Made by a program: the position numbers and the translations under genes
From: Pseudomonas graminis
Lineage (GTDB): Bacteria; Pseudomonadota; Gammaproteobacteria; Pseudomonadales; Pseudomonadaceae
Assembly (NCBI RefSeq): GCF_013201545.1
Contig: NZ_CP053746.1
Coordinates: forward strand, 3,982,501-4,046,500
DNA length: 64,000 nt
Reading direction: 5' to 3'
Shown: positions 37,647-45,514 of the stretch, piece by piece
Layout of the letters: each line of letters opens with the position of its first letter
How positions within the stretch are numbered: position 1 is the first letter of the stretch
Notes under the pieces: model-generated
The model's database searches: none
Seen by the model: the letters and a program-made list of their open reading frames with translations, nothing else
Told to the model about the DNA's origin: nothing

Positions 37647-38435
37647 AGTTTGAACGTCCCCGTGAAGTCCGATGTTTTGCAACGCGAACCGCAAGCACAG
37701 TGATGCCCGGATCGTCAGTTATTATTAAATGCGTAAGGTTGATCAGCAGTGTGATCTTCGCCGGATATACCGATCAGGCGCGTCGGTTAAACATGTTCTG
37801 GCGGATCATTGAATCGCAGGTTAGTCGCTCAAATATGAAAATAATGTCTGTGGAGTGTAGGCGTTCTGTCTTGGATGTTTGCTGTCAGGGCCAATGAACC
37901 CGGGCGTATCAGCTCGTTGTGACAATTGTTCGTGCGGGTTCATATTTCAGCCTGTTTATCAACGCTGGGGCCGCTGTTATTTCGATGGCAGACAGCATCT
38001 GTTCAGTAAGGTGTTTATTCAAGTTTGGTCGGATTCAACACCGTCCCTGTCGGGAACAACACTAATTCCTCCATTAATATCTAGTGACGCACGCAGCAAT
38101 TACCCTCTGCTTCCAATGGGTGTGTACTTTTCAAGCTAGTCCACCTATCGGGATTTCGCGAATGTGTTCGCAAAGGCCTGCGTTTTCAAAGAGCGGGTCC
38201 ACGCTCTTTCATGGCCGTTCCCTTAACCTAGCGCCCGCATACTTAATCGCAGCTGAACATGAAGCACTGAAGTGATCACGGCTAACGCCGGTCCCACGGT
38301 CGAGGTCACAACTGGGTCCACAGTCGTGATCATCGCCGGTCCCGCAATCGAGTCTGGAGTCACCCCCACCGTCAGTGCTACAACCCGTCTCACTCAACGA
38401 TGAATCAACCCCTTTCAGCCAAGAGCCAACCACCC
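37647..38435. promoter_or_regulatory. Long AT-richer intergenic region upstream of arnB
   Basis: About 790 bases with no convincing gene; short frames inside have no ribosome site or recognisable product. It should hold the arn promoter (a TAATAATAA-like AT tract at 37720-37730 on the minus side is a candidate region) and that of the LysR gene. It contains an AAAGAGCG/CGCTCTTT hairpin (38188-38209), a GCGAATgtgTTCGC palindrome (38157-38170) and degenerate REP copies. I could not find a clear PmrA or PhoP box. Confidence 0.5.
38272..38345. repeat. Two degenerate REP half-copies in tandem
   Basis: GTGATCACGGCTAACGCCGG (followed by TCCCAC) and GTGATCATCGCCGGTCCCGC are direct copies about 54 bases apart. 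The first matches the REP arm seen at 28666-28697 except in the loop. Confidence 0.5.
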
Positions 38436-39326
38436 ATGATGGACAGTCTCAGCGGCATCACGGCGTTCATCACCGTGGCCGAAACCCGCAGCTTCACTGA
38501 AGCGGGACGCTTGCTGGAAATCTCTTCGTCCGCCGTGGGCAAGAGCGTGGCGCGCATGGAGGAGAGGCTTGGCGTGCGCTTGTTCCATCGCAGCACCCGC
38601 AGCGTCACCCTGACCACCGAAGGCGAACGGTTTCTGGATCGCTGCAAGCGCATCGTCAGCGAGGTCCAAGCCGCTGAGCTGGAGCTGCTCGAACTGTCCG
38701 CCACGCCACGGGGCAAGGTGCGCATCAGCGTGCCGATTCAGAACGTGCTGATCATGCCGGTGCTGGCGGGGTTCATGCGCGCGTACCCGGACATCGAACT
38801 GGAAGTGGACATGTCCGACCGCATGGTGGACGTGATCGAGGAGGGCTTCGACGCGGTGATCCGCACCGGTGCGCCCCACGATTCGCGGTTGACTGCACGC
38901 AAGCTCGGCGGCTTCCAGCTGCAACTGGTGGCATCGCCCGCGTACCTGGAGCGCTGCGGAGAACCGGCGCACCCCGACGAGCTGATTCGCCACACCTGCC
39001 TGCTGCACAAGTTTCCGGCCACCGGGATGATCGAACGCTGGCCGTTGCGCGTCGGAGACACGCACATTCAGCCGAACCTTTCGCGGGCGTTGACCTGCAC
39101 GACGACGGATCCGCTTGCGCATCTGGCGATCGACGGTGTCGGGATCGCCTGCCTGCCTGATTTTTCCATCCGCGCGCCGTTGGCCGACGGCAGGCTGAAG
39201 GTGGTGCTTGGGGACTATACCGACCACACCGGCAACCTGTGGATGCTCTGGCCTGCGTCCAAGCAGACGGCACCCCGGTTGCGGGTGTTGATCGACTATT
39301 TCAAGGACAACATTCTCAAGGGCTGA
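38436..39326 (+). CDS. LysR-family regulator
   Basis: 296 residues from the ATG at 38436; an in-frame ATG at 38400 would add 12 residues and cannot be excluded, since neither has a strong ribosome site. HTH: AFITVAETRSFTEAGRLLEI and SSAVGKSVARMEERLGVRLF; effector domain with VRISVPIQNVLIMPVLAGF and LIRHTCLLHKFP, of the CrgA-like group. The convergent MFS gene ends one base away. The target is unknown. Confidence 0.9.
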   Translation: MMDSLSGITAFITVAETRSFTEAGRLLEISSSAVGKSVARMEERLGVRLFHRSTRSVTLTTEGERFLDRCKRIVSEVQAAELELLELSATPRGKVRISVPIQNVLIMPVLAGFMRAYPDIELEVDMSDRMVDVIEEGFDAVIRTGAPHDSRLTARKLGGFQLQLVASPAYLERCGEPAHPDELIRHTCLLHKFPATGMIERWPLRVGDTHIQPNLSRALTCTTTDPLAHLAIDGVGIACLPDFSIRAPLADGRLKVVLGDYTDHTGNLWMLWPASKQTAPRLRVLIDYFKDNILKG

Positions 39327-39327
39327 C

Positions 39328-40548
39328 TCAGCGCTGCAACGCCTGAGCGATGGGCGCGCGGGCGACACCGAAGCTGAGCATCACCGCCAGGCCCAGCAGC
39401 CCCAAACCCGCGCCCAGCCACAGCGCCGCCGAGACGCCCTGGTGATCGACCATCAGCCCGCCGAACAGCGAGCCCGAGGCGATCGCCATTTGAAACATGG
39501 TCACCAGCATCGCCGAACTGGCCTCCGGCAACTGCGGCGAGGTGAGCTGCATCCAACTGCTGACACCCAGCGGAATCGCGCCGTACGCCACGCCCCACAC
39601 CAGCACCGCCAGCATCACCCCGACGCCTTGCAGATGCGGCAACGCCAGCTGCGCCAGCACCATCAGCACAATCACCGCGCCCAGCGACGCGCGCAAATGC
39701 GTGGTGAGGGTCCCGGCCATGGCGAAGTTTGCCAGCATGCCCACCAGCCCGAAACCCAGCAGCACCCCGGTGATCGCGTTCGGCGAGAACCCGGCGTACT
39801 GCCCGAGAAACGGCGCGACGTAGGTGTAGGCGGTGAAGTGCGCGGCGACCACCGTGCCGAGCAACAGCATGCTGCGCCGCGCCGTGCCCCGTGACAGAAA
39901 TGCCCGAAGCGCGCGGGCGTTGAGTCCTTCGCTGGAAGGCAGCGAGGGCAGGGTGTACGCCTGCGCCGCCAGAGCGATCAGCCCCAGGCCGGCCGTAACG
40001 ACGAAGGACATGCGCCAGGAAAAGGCCGTGCTGACGAACGTACCGAACGGCACCCCGAACACCGTCGCCAGGGTGATGCCGGCGAAGATCAGCGCCGTGG
40101 CCTTCGCCGCCCTCGACTCGCTGACCAGACGCCCGGCCGCCGCAATCGCCACGGCCCAGAAGCCGCCGAGGGAAATCCCCAATAGTCCGCGCCCCAGCAG
40201 GATGATCGCCAGCGACGGTGATACCGCACAGAGCAGATTCGACATCACCAGCAGCAGGCTCAGCAACAGCAGCAGAAACCGGCGGTTCATGCGCCCGGCA
40301 CCGAGCATGACCGCCGGCGCGGAGATCGCCGCGACGATCCCCGGTACGGTGACCATCAGCCCCGCCACGCCATCGGTGACGTTCAGGCTGTCGGCGATCT
40401 GCGGCAGAACGCCCACCGGCAGGTATTCGGACGTGACAAAGGCAAACGCGCCCAACGCCACGGAATACACCGAGAGCCAGTCGCGCCAGGAGGAAGATGC
40501 CGCAGACGCGGGCGCCGCGTGGGTTGAAACAACGTGTAAGTCGTGCAT
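39328..40548 (-). CDS. MFS transporter, DHA1/sugar-efflux type
   Basis: 406 residues with 12 membrane helices: FAFVTSEYLPVGVLPQIADS in helix 1, RMNRRFLLLLLSLLLVMSN for the loop 2-3 region, and LLGRGLLGISLGGFWAVAIA in helix 4 with the Arg of motif B. It resembles YdhP/AraJ-type arabinose and drug exporters. GGAG before the ATG at 40548 sets the start, although the frame is open 33 codons more. It lies tail-to-tail with the LysR gene. Confidence 0.9.
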   Translation of the reverse strand: MHDLHVVSTHAAPASAASSSWRDWLSVYSVALGAFAFVTSEYLPVGVLPQIADSLNVTDGVAGLMVTVPGIVAAISAPAVMLGAGRMNRRFLLLLLSLLLVMSNLLCAVSPSLAIILLGRGLLGISLGGFWAVAIAAAGRLVSESRAAKATALIFAGITLATVFGVPFGTFVSTAFSWRMSFVVTAGLGLIALAAQAYTLPSLPSSEGLNARALRAFLSRGTARRSMLLLGTVVAAHFTAYTYVAPFLGQYAGFSPNAITGVLLGFGLVGMLANFAMAGTLTTHLRASLGAVIVLMVLAQLALPHLQGVGVMLAVLVWGVAYGAIPLGVSSWMQLTSPQLPEASSAMLVTMFQMAIASGSLFGGLMVDHQGVSAALWLGAGLGLLGLAVMLSFGVARAPIAQALQR

Positions 40549-40667
40549 GGGAAAGCTCCACCGTAATGAGTGGAGCCATGCTAGGGAGCGGGCGCACGGG
40601 GAAAAACAGGCTGCGGTTCCGATCACTGCGGATCGATCACTCCGCAATCAAGCGAGTGCTCAGCGCA

Positions 40668-42047
40668 TCAACCGACCTGAGTCCAGTGGGTTTTCGGCGG
40701 TTCTGACCCGGGCACGTGTTCGGGGAGGCGCACGAAGATGCTGTAGCGGGTCTTGTTCTCGATGGCCTCGAAGGCCGCCAGTTTGTCGATCAGCGCGGCG
40801 TTGACCACCTTACCCGCGTTCAGCAACAGCATGCCGTTGTCGGCGTTCAAGTTGCGCACCAGAATCATGCCCGGCACCAGCTCGCGAGTGGTGACGGCCT
40901 TGACGGTCGGGTCGTTGAGCACCGCATCGTCCAGGTACGCCGCGCAGGCCTTGGCGAAATCCTCGATCAGGCCGGGGTCGTAGAGCTTGCCGGCGTAGCG
41001 GCGGATGAACAGCAAGGCCTCGCCGCTGCTCAGGTGTCTTTCCAGAATCAGCCCGCGCTGCAGTTCGATGAAGTCGACGACCAGCTTGAGCAGCCGTGCG
41101 CCGTAGGGAATCGCTTCACCCTTGAGGTGCGCCGGAAAGCCGCTGCCGTCCCAGCGCTCCTGATGATGCAGAATCAGACTGGCGGCGTCCTGGATGGGTT
41201 CGAGGGTCATCAGCAATGATTCACTCTGCCGCGGGTAACTGCGCCAGGTGTCTCGGTCGGCGTGGCTGACCATGTCCGAGGGCGTATTGATCAGCGTGTC
41301 ACTCCAGCCCAGTTTGCCGATGTTGTACAGCGCGGCGGCCATGCACAGGTCGCGCCGGGTGGACTCGTCCAGATTGAGTTGGCTGCTGCAGGCATTGACC
41401 AGGTCGATGACGTCGCGATTGGTCTGCTTGTCCACGGGCAGACGCTGATTTACCAGCATCGAAAACACCTCGGTGCCGGTGGCGTAACTGTGCTTGAGCT
41501 CCTCATAGGCCAGATCGAGCATGTCGGCGGTCTGCTGCAATTCGGCGGTGCGCGCCAGCACGCGTTTTTCCAGGGTGGCGTTGAGGCTTTTCAGCTCATC
41601 GTTCTGCCGCTGGGTGAGCTGTTCAAGGCGCTGTCTTTCGCGTTCGGAAAACTGGAATGCCAGCGACTGACGCAGGGTCAGCACCAGCTCTTCGTCGGTC
41701 CAGGGCTTGGCGATGTAACGATGCACATGGCCCTGGTTGATGGCTTTGACGATGGTTTCAAGGTCGGCGTAGCCGGTCAGCAGGATGCGCGTGGTGTCCG
41801 GGTACAGGCTGTAGACCCGCGCCAGCAGCGCGGCGCCGTCCATGCCCGGCATGCGCGCGTCGCTGACGATCAGATCAACCGGCTTGTCGGCCATGATCGC
41901 CAGGGCCTGTTCGCCGCTGGTGGCCAGCAGCACATCATAGGGTTGCTCGCGAAGCAGACGGCGCAGGCTGTTGAGAATCGATTCTTCATCGTCTACCAGC
42001 AGGACGGTGGGGCGTTGCTGCAACGAAACACTGGTTGAGGCTTCCAT
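40668..42047 (-). CDS. Response regulator with degenerate HD-GYP-like output
   Basis: 459 residues. A receiver (VLLVDDEESILNSLRRLL; phospho-Asp in LIVSDARMPGMDG, about 60; Lys in YIAKPWTDEEL), a long coiled coil (about 130-190), then an HD-GYP-like domain. The catalytic dyad position reads ALYNIGKLGW instead of HDIGKxG, and the GYP-type motif is GSGFP after LILHHQERWD. The first His-Asp pair is therefore lost and c-di-GMP hydrolysis is doubtful. The start at 42047 follows GGGGG; the longer frame is unlikely. It is divergent from a sensor kinase gene that probably phosphorylates it. Confidence 0.88.
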   Translation of the reverse strand: MEASTSVSLQQRPTVLLVDDEESILNSLRRLLREQPYDVLLATSGEQALAIMADKPVDLIVSDARMPGMDGAALLARVYSLYPDTTRILLTGYADLETIVKAINQGHVHRYIAKPWTDEELVLTLRQSLAFQFSERERQRLEQLTQRQNDELKSLNATLEKRVLARTAELQQTADMLDLAYEELKHSYATGTEVFSMLVNQRLPVDKQTNRDVIDLVNACSSQLNLDESTRRDLCMAAALYNIGKLGWSDTLINTPSDMVSHADRDTWRSYPRQSESLLMTLEPIQDAASLILHHQERWDGSGFPAHLKGEAIPYGARLLKLVVDFIELQRGLILERHLSSGEALLFIRRYAGKLYDPGLIEDFAKACAAYLDDAVLNDPTVKAVTTRELVPGMILVRNLNADNGMLLLNAGKVVNAALIDKLAAFEAIENKTRYSIFVRLPEHVPGSEPPKTHWTQVG

Positions 42048-42258
42048 GATTGACCCCCGTTCGTACCGACATCGTGCCCGTGCCCTGGCTGCCATCCTGA
42101 CTGGCATCATCACCGGAAAGGACACCTGGATGCCGCAAGGTTAGTCGAGATATGGCAAGACCTCGCGGCTTTCGCGCAATATAAATCGCCCCCTCAACTT
42201 CACCTTCGGCGGGCCGACACAAGGGCATGAGTCCACGGATTGAGGCGCTTGGTCGATC

Positions 42259-43293
42259 ATGTTGCTCCTGCAGATATTCTCGATCATTTCCGTCTGCCTG
42301 CTGGTGCTGCTGGGTCGCTGGCTGCTGCACAGTTATCAGGTGATCAACCGGGTCAACGAGGACCTGCGGGCGGCCAACGAAGGACTGGAGCAGCGCGTCG
42401 AGGAGCGCACCCGGGCATTCAGGGAGGCCAGTCACGCGTTGCAAGTCGAGATCGAGGAGCGCAAGCAGCTCGAGAGCCAGATGATCGGTGCTGAAAAGCT
42501 CGCCTCACTGGGGCAGATGGCCGCCGGCATCGCCCACGAGATCAAAAACCCCATCGGTTTCATCTCGTCGAACCTCGGCACCTTGGCGGTCTATTTCGGC
42601 AAAATCCAGGAAGTGCTTGAGGCCTACAAAGCGGCCGGGGATCAGCTTGGATCGGCTGAGGTCATTCAATCGCTCACTGCCTTGAAAACGCGTCTGGACC
42701 TGGCGTTCGTCGAGGCGGAAATCCCGTTGCTGATTCAGGAGTCGCGAGACGGGGTGGCCCGCGCCGCGCAAATCATCAAGGACCTCAAGGAGTTCTCCCG
42801 GGCCGACACCCACCCGCAATGGCAGTGGGCGAGCCTGCAGCGTGGCATCGATTCGACGCTGAACATCGCCGCCAATGCGGTCAAGTACAAGGCCGATATC
42901 GTCAAACACTATGTGCCGTTGCCGGACATCGAATGCCTGCCGGCGCAACTCAATCAAGTGATCATGAATCTGGTGGTGAACGCGGCCCAGGCGATTGGCC
43001 CGGAGCGCGGCACCATTACCTTGCGCAACGGCGTGCAGGGGGACAGCGTGTGGCTTGAGATCAGCGACACCGGGAGCGGCATTGCCCCGGAGGTGCTGCC
43101 GAAGATTTTCGACCCGTTCTTCACCACCAAACCGGTGGGCCAGGGCACCGGTCTGGGGCTGTCGCTGTCGTACGGGATTGTGCAAAAGCATCGCGGAACG
43201 ATCAGCGTGCACAGCGTGGAAGGGGTCGGCACGACGTTCCGCATCGAGCTGCCGATTCAGCAGCAGCGCCCTGAAGAGGGCGCATTGAACTGA
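42259..43293 (+). CDS. Sensor histidine kinase (single N-terminal TM)
   Basis: 344 residues. One membrane helix at the N terminus (LLLQIFSIISVCLLVLLGRW), a coiled-coil segment (RVEERTRAFREASHALQVEI), HisKA with His in GIAHEIKNPIGFISSN, and HATPase_c with NQVIMNLVVNAAQAIG and FDPFFTTKPVGQGTGLGLS. No periplasmic sensor domain is present, so the signal may be intramembrane or come from a partner protein. It is divergent from the HD-GYP-like regulator with 211 bases between. Confidence 0.9.
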   Translation: MLLLQIFSIISVCLLVLLGRWLLHSYQVINRVNEDLRAANEGLEQRVEERTRAFREASHALQVEIEERKQLESQMIGAEKLASLGQMAAGIAHEIKNPIGFISSNLGTLAVYFGKIQEVLEAYKAAGDQLGSAEVIQSLTALKTRLDLAFVEAEIPLLIQESRDGVARAAQIIKDLKEFSRADTHPQWQWASLQRGIDSTLNIAANAVKYKADIVKHYVPLPDIECLPAQLNQVIMNLVVNAAQAIGPERGTITLRNGVQGDSVWLEISDTGSGIAPEVLPKIFDPFFTTKPVGQGTGLGLSLSYGIVQKHRGTISVHSVEGVGTTFRIELPIQQQRPEEGALN

Positions 43294-43296
43294 GAC

Positions 43297-44112
43297 TCAG
43301 GCATGCGCCATGCCAGGAACGTCCATGTTGATCCTGCGCCAGGCGGCTTCGGCAAAGCTGTACACCGAAAACGCGATCAGCCCCAGCGCCATGACCATCA
43401 ACACCACGCCACCGGCGGGCAGGTTTTGCAAGGCGTTGAGCGCGTCTTTCAGACCGGGCGGGTGCATCGCCTGATAGCTCGAACCGCTGATGGCCAGCAG
43501 CACGCCCATTTCGACAAATGCCACGCCGCGCGCGATCAGGCCGAAGCGGGACACCGGGGTCACGTATTTCATGACCTCTTCGTCGGCCTCGAAATACTTC
43601 TCGAACGAGGCTTTCCAGCCCTTGAAGAAATGCGCGATGCCGACGCCAAGGGGCACCAGCGCAACCAGGTAGACGACCAAGTTGGAGTGCTTCCACGACA
43701 GCAGGGTGGCAAGCAGGTCTTGGGTCTGACCGCCGCCGCCACTGCCAGAACTGCGCAGGCCGTCGATCAGCAGGCCGAGGGCAAAGAACGCCAGCGCACC
43801 GTTGACCAGCCCGCCCGCGAGCAGCCCGCCACGGATCACCAGGCCCTTGAATTCGCTGCCGTGATGGTCAACGTCCCGCGTCGCCTGCAACACCCGCCAG
43901 GCAGCGAACGCGAGCAGGCCCGCAACCACCAGCCCGACCAGAATGTGGCCGAAGGGCTGGCTGAACAGGGCTTCGAGGCTGCTGTGGCTGTCTTTGGGGC
44001 GTGACGAGTCACGGGCAGCCAGCAAGGCGAAAATGCCGATGATCAGGTACAGAACGCCGCGGGCGGCGTAGCCCGAACGGGCGAGCAGGACAAGGGTGTG
44101 ATGCGGGGACAT
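43297..44112 (-). CDS. DUF1206 membrane protein
   Basis: 271 residues with about six membrane helices in three two-helix repeats, the DUF1206 layout: ARSGYAARGVLYLIIGIFAL, FKGLVIRGGLLAGGLVNGAL and VSRFGLIARGVAFVEMGVLL each begin with the R-x-G pattern. The function is unknown. It ends three bases from the convergent kinase gene. Confidence 0.88.
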   Translation of the reverse strand: MSPHHTLVLLARSGYAARGVLYLIIGIFALLAARDSSRPKDSHSSLEALFSQPFGHILVGLVVAGLLAFAAWRVLQATRDVDHHGSEFKGLVIRGGLLAGGLVNGALAFFALGLLIDGLRSSGSGGGGQTQDLLATLLSWKHSNLVVYLVALVPLGVGIAHFFKGWKASFEKYFEADEEVMKYVTPVSRFGLIARGVAFVEMGVLLAISGSSYQAMHPPGLKDALNALQNLPAGGVVLMVMALGLIAFSVYSFAEAAWRRINMDVPGMAHA

Positions 44113-44184
44113 CGAAGGTTCTCCGGGTAAGCGATAGATGAGCAGACCCGGGAGCGCGCAAGGGGTTCGATCGGTTTGCTTTAA

Positions 44185-44206
44185 GTGGGACCGGCATCAC
44201 CGGGAA
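44185..44206. repeat. Single REP-like element
   Basis: GTGGGACCGGCATCACCGGG carries the same head as the REP doublet at 28666-28769 with a shortened stem. It lies between the DUF1206 and hydrolase genes. Confidence 0.55.
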
Positions 44207-44242
44207 TCTCAATGGCTGCACGCGATACTAAAACCAAAGCGG

Positions 44243-45223
44243 TCAATCCGCCGCAGATTGAATGCGCTGACGAATCCAGGTGCGGCTGTGGTCGAGCACG
44301 CGGTCGGCCATCATGGTCGGGAAATGGATGAAACCGTGGGGCGCGTCGGGCAACAGGTGCGCTTCGACCCCGGCGATTTTGGCCCAGCGATCCGCCAGTT
44401 GCAGGGTGTCATCGCGCAGCGGGTCCAGTTCGCCGACCCACATCAGTGCCGGCGGGAAGCCTGTGAAATCGCCATACAGCGGTGACAGCGGCGGCGCCTG
44501 ACGCTGCGCGTCGCTGATGTCCGGCGTCAGCATGCGCAGGGCGTCGACCATGCCCGGGCCGTCCAGCACAAGCGTATCTGGCCCCGCCGTGCGTACGCTC
44601 GGTGTGCCGGTCAGGTCGTAAACCCCGTAATAGAGGAGGGCGCCGCACACGCGCTTGAACAGCTCCGGCCAGGCCTTGAGCTGCAACAGCGTCGCCCCGG
44701 CCAGATGCCCGCCTGCCGATTCGCCGACGACGATCACCGGCAGCCCGGCAAACTCCGGGCAACCGTCACCCAGCAGCCAGCGCGCTGCAACCAGACAATC
44801 CTCCATCAGCCCTTGCACCGGCGTCGACCCGGCGAGCCGGTAATCCACCGAAACAACGGCCACATCGCACGCCCGGACCATCGCCATGTTCAGGCCGTCG
44901 TTCATCTGCGCGTTGCCGATCACCCAGCCGCCGCCATGAATGTCCAGCACCACGCCTTTGGCCTTGCCCTTGGGCCGGATGATCCGCAGCGGCACCCGAT
45001 GACCGTCGAGGTTCGCCATCGTGCTTTCAGCGTGCAGGCCATGGCGGGCCAGCCTGGCCGCGCCATTGAGCTGACCGACGCGCAACAGCGACTGAATTAG
45101 AAGGGGGGTGAAGCGGTTGCGGATACGAAATCGCGGCAGCCAGGCCAGCTTCTTGTTAAAGCGCCGCGCCTGCGCCAGCTCATCGTCATGAAAATGCAAA
45201 CCGTCGTTGCTGTCCAATTGCAT
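44243..45223 (-). CDS. Alpha/beta hydrolase, hormone-sensitive-lipase type
   Basis: 326 residues from the ATG at 45223, which has GAGAG five bases before it; an ATG 18 bases upstream is possible. HSL signatures: the oxyanion loop DIHGGGWVIGNAQ, the nucleophile Ser in VVGESAGGHLAGA, Asp in WVGELDPLRDD and His in DAPHGFIHFP. This is a cytosolic esterase or lipase without a signal peptide. The preferred ester is unknown. Confidence 0.92.
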   Translation of the reverse strand: MQLDSNDGLHFHDDELAQARRFNKKLAWLPRFRIRNRFTPLLIQSLLRVGQLNGAARLARHGLHAESTMANLDGHRVPLRIIRPKGKAKGVVLDIHGGGWVIGNAQMNDGLNMAMVRACDVAVVSVDYRLAGSTPVQGLMEDCLVAARWLLGDGCPEFAGLPVIVVGESAGGHLAGATLLQLKAWPELFKRVCGALLYYGVYDLTGTPSVRTAGPDTLVLDGPGMVDALRMLTPDISDAQRQAPPLSPLYGDFTGFPPALMWVGELDPLRDDTLQLADRWAKIAGVEAHLLPDAPHGFIHFPTMMADRVLDHSRTWIRQRIQSAAD

Positions 45224-45367
45224 GCTCTCTCTCGGGCTCATACCCGCCAGTCAGGGGTACTGTCTTGGTGTGCGCGGGCGGCCCAGAGTTTCACGTGCGC
45301 GAGTAAAGCAATTTGAGGCCGGCCGTGGCGTAAGCAACCGCGCGATCGTGCATGCCCACTGTGTATC

Positions 45368-45504
45368 TGATCGTGCCCACGCTCTGCGTGGGCATGCATC
45401 CCGAGACGCTCCGCGTCGCCTTGCCCGCAATCCCGTTACCGAGTGAGGTCTGGGGACGCGGAGCGTCCGGGGCGGCATTCCCACGCGGAGCGCGGGAACG
45501 ATCA
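45368..45504. repeat. Inverted pair of family-B intergenic repeats
   Basis: The left copy (45368-45417, TGATCGTGCCCACGCTCTGC ... GACGCTCCGCGTC) and the right copy (45455-45504, GACGCGGAGCGTCC ... GGGAACGATCA) are inverted, about 37 bases apart. The right copy ends 11 bases before the gspD stop. A partial third copy (GATCGTGCATGCCCAC) starts near 45345. The single copy at 28600-28649 belongs to the same family. Confidence 0.75.
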
Positions 45505-45514
45505 AACAGCCGAC

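Noticed and set aside
37647..37780. Possible PmrA or PhoP box for the arn operon
   Set aside because: Regulation by such systems is known in other species, but I could not find a convincing direct-repeat box with correct spacing, so none is annotated.
37700..38275. Three short overlapping frames in the region upstream of arnB
   Set aside because: No ribosome sites, no domain similarity, and mixed composition; treated as intergenic.
39296..40597. A 433-codon frame overlapping the MFS exporter on the same strand
   Set aside because: Arg/Gly/His-rich frame-shift shadow; the other frame has 12 membrane helices and MFS motifs.
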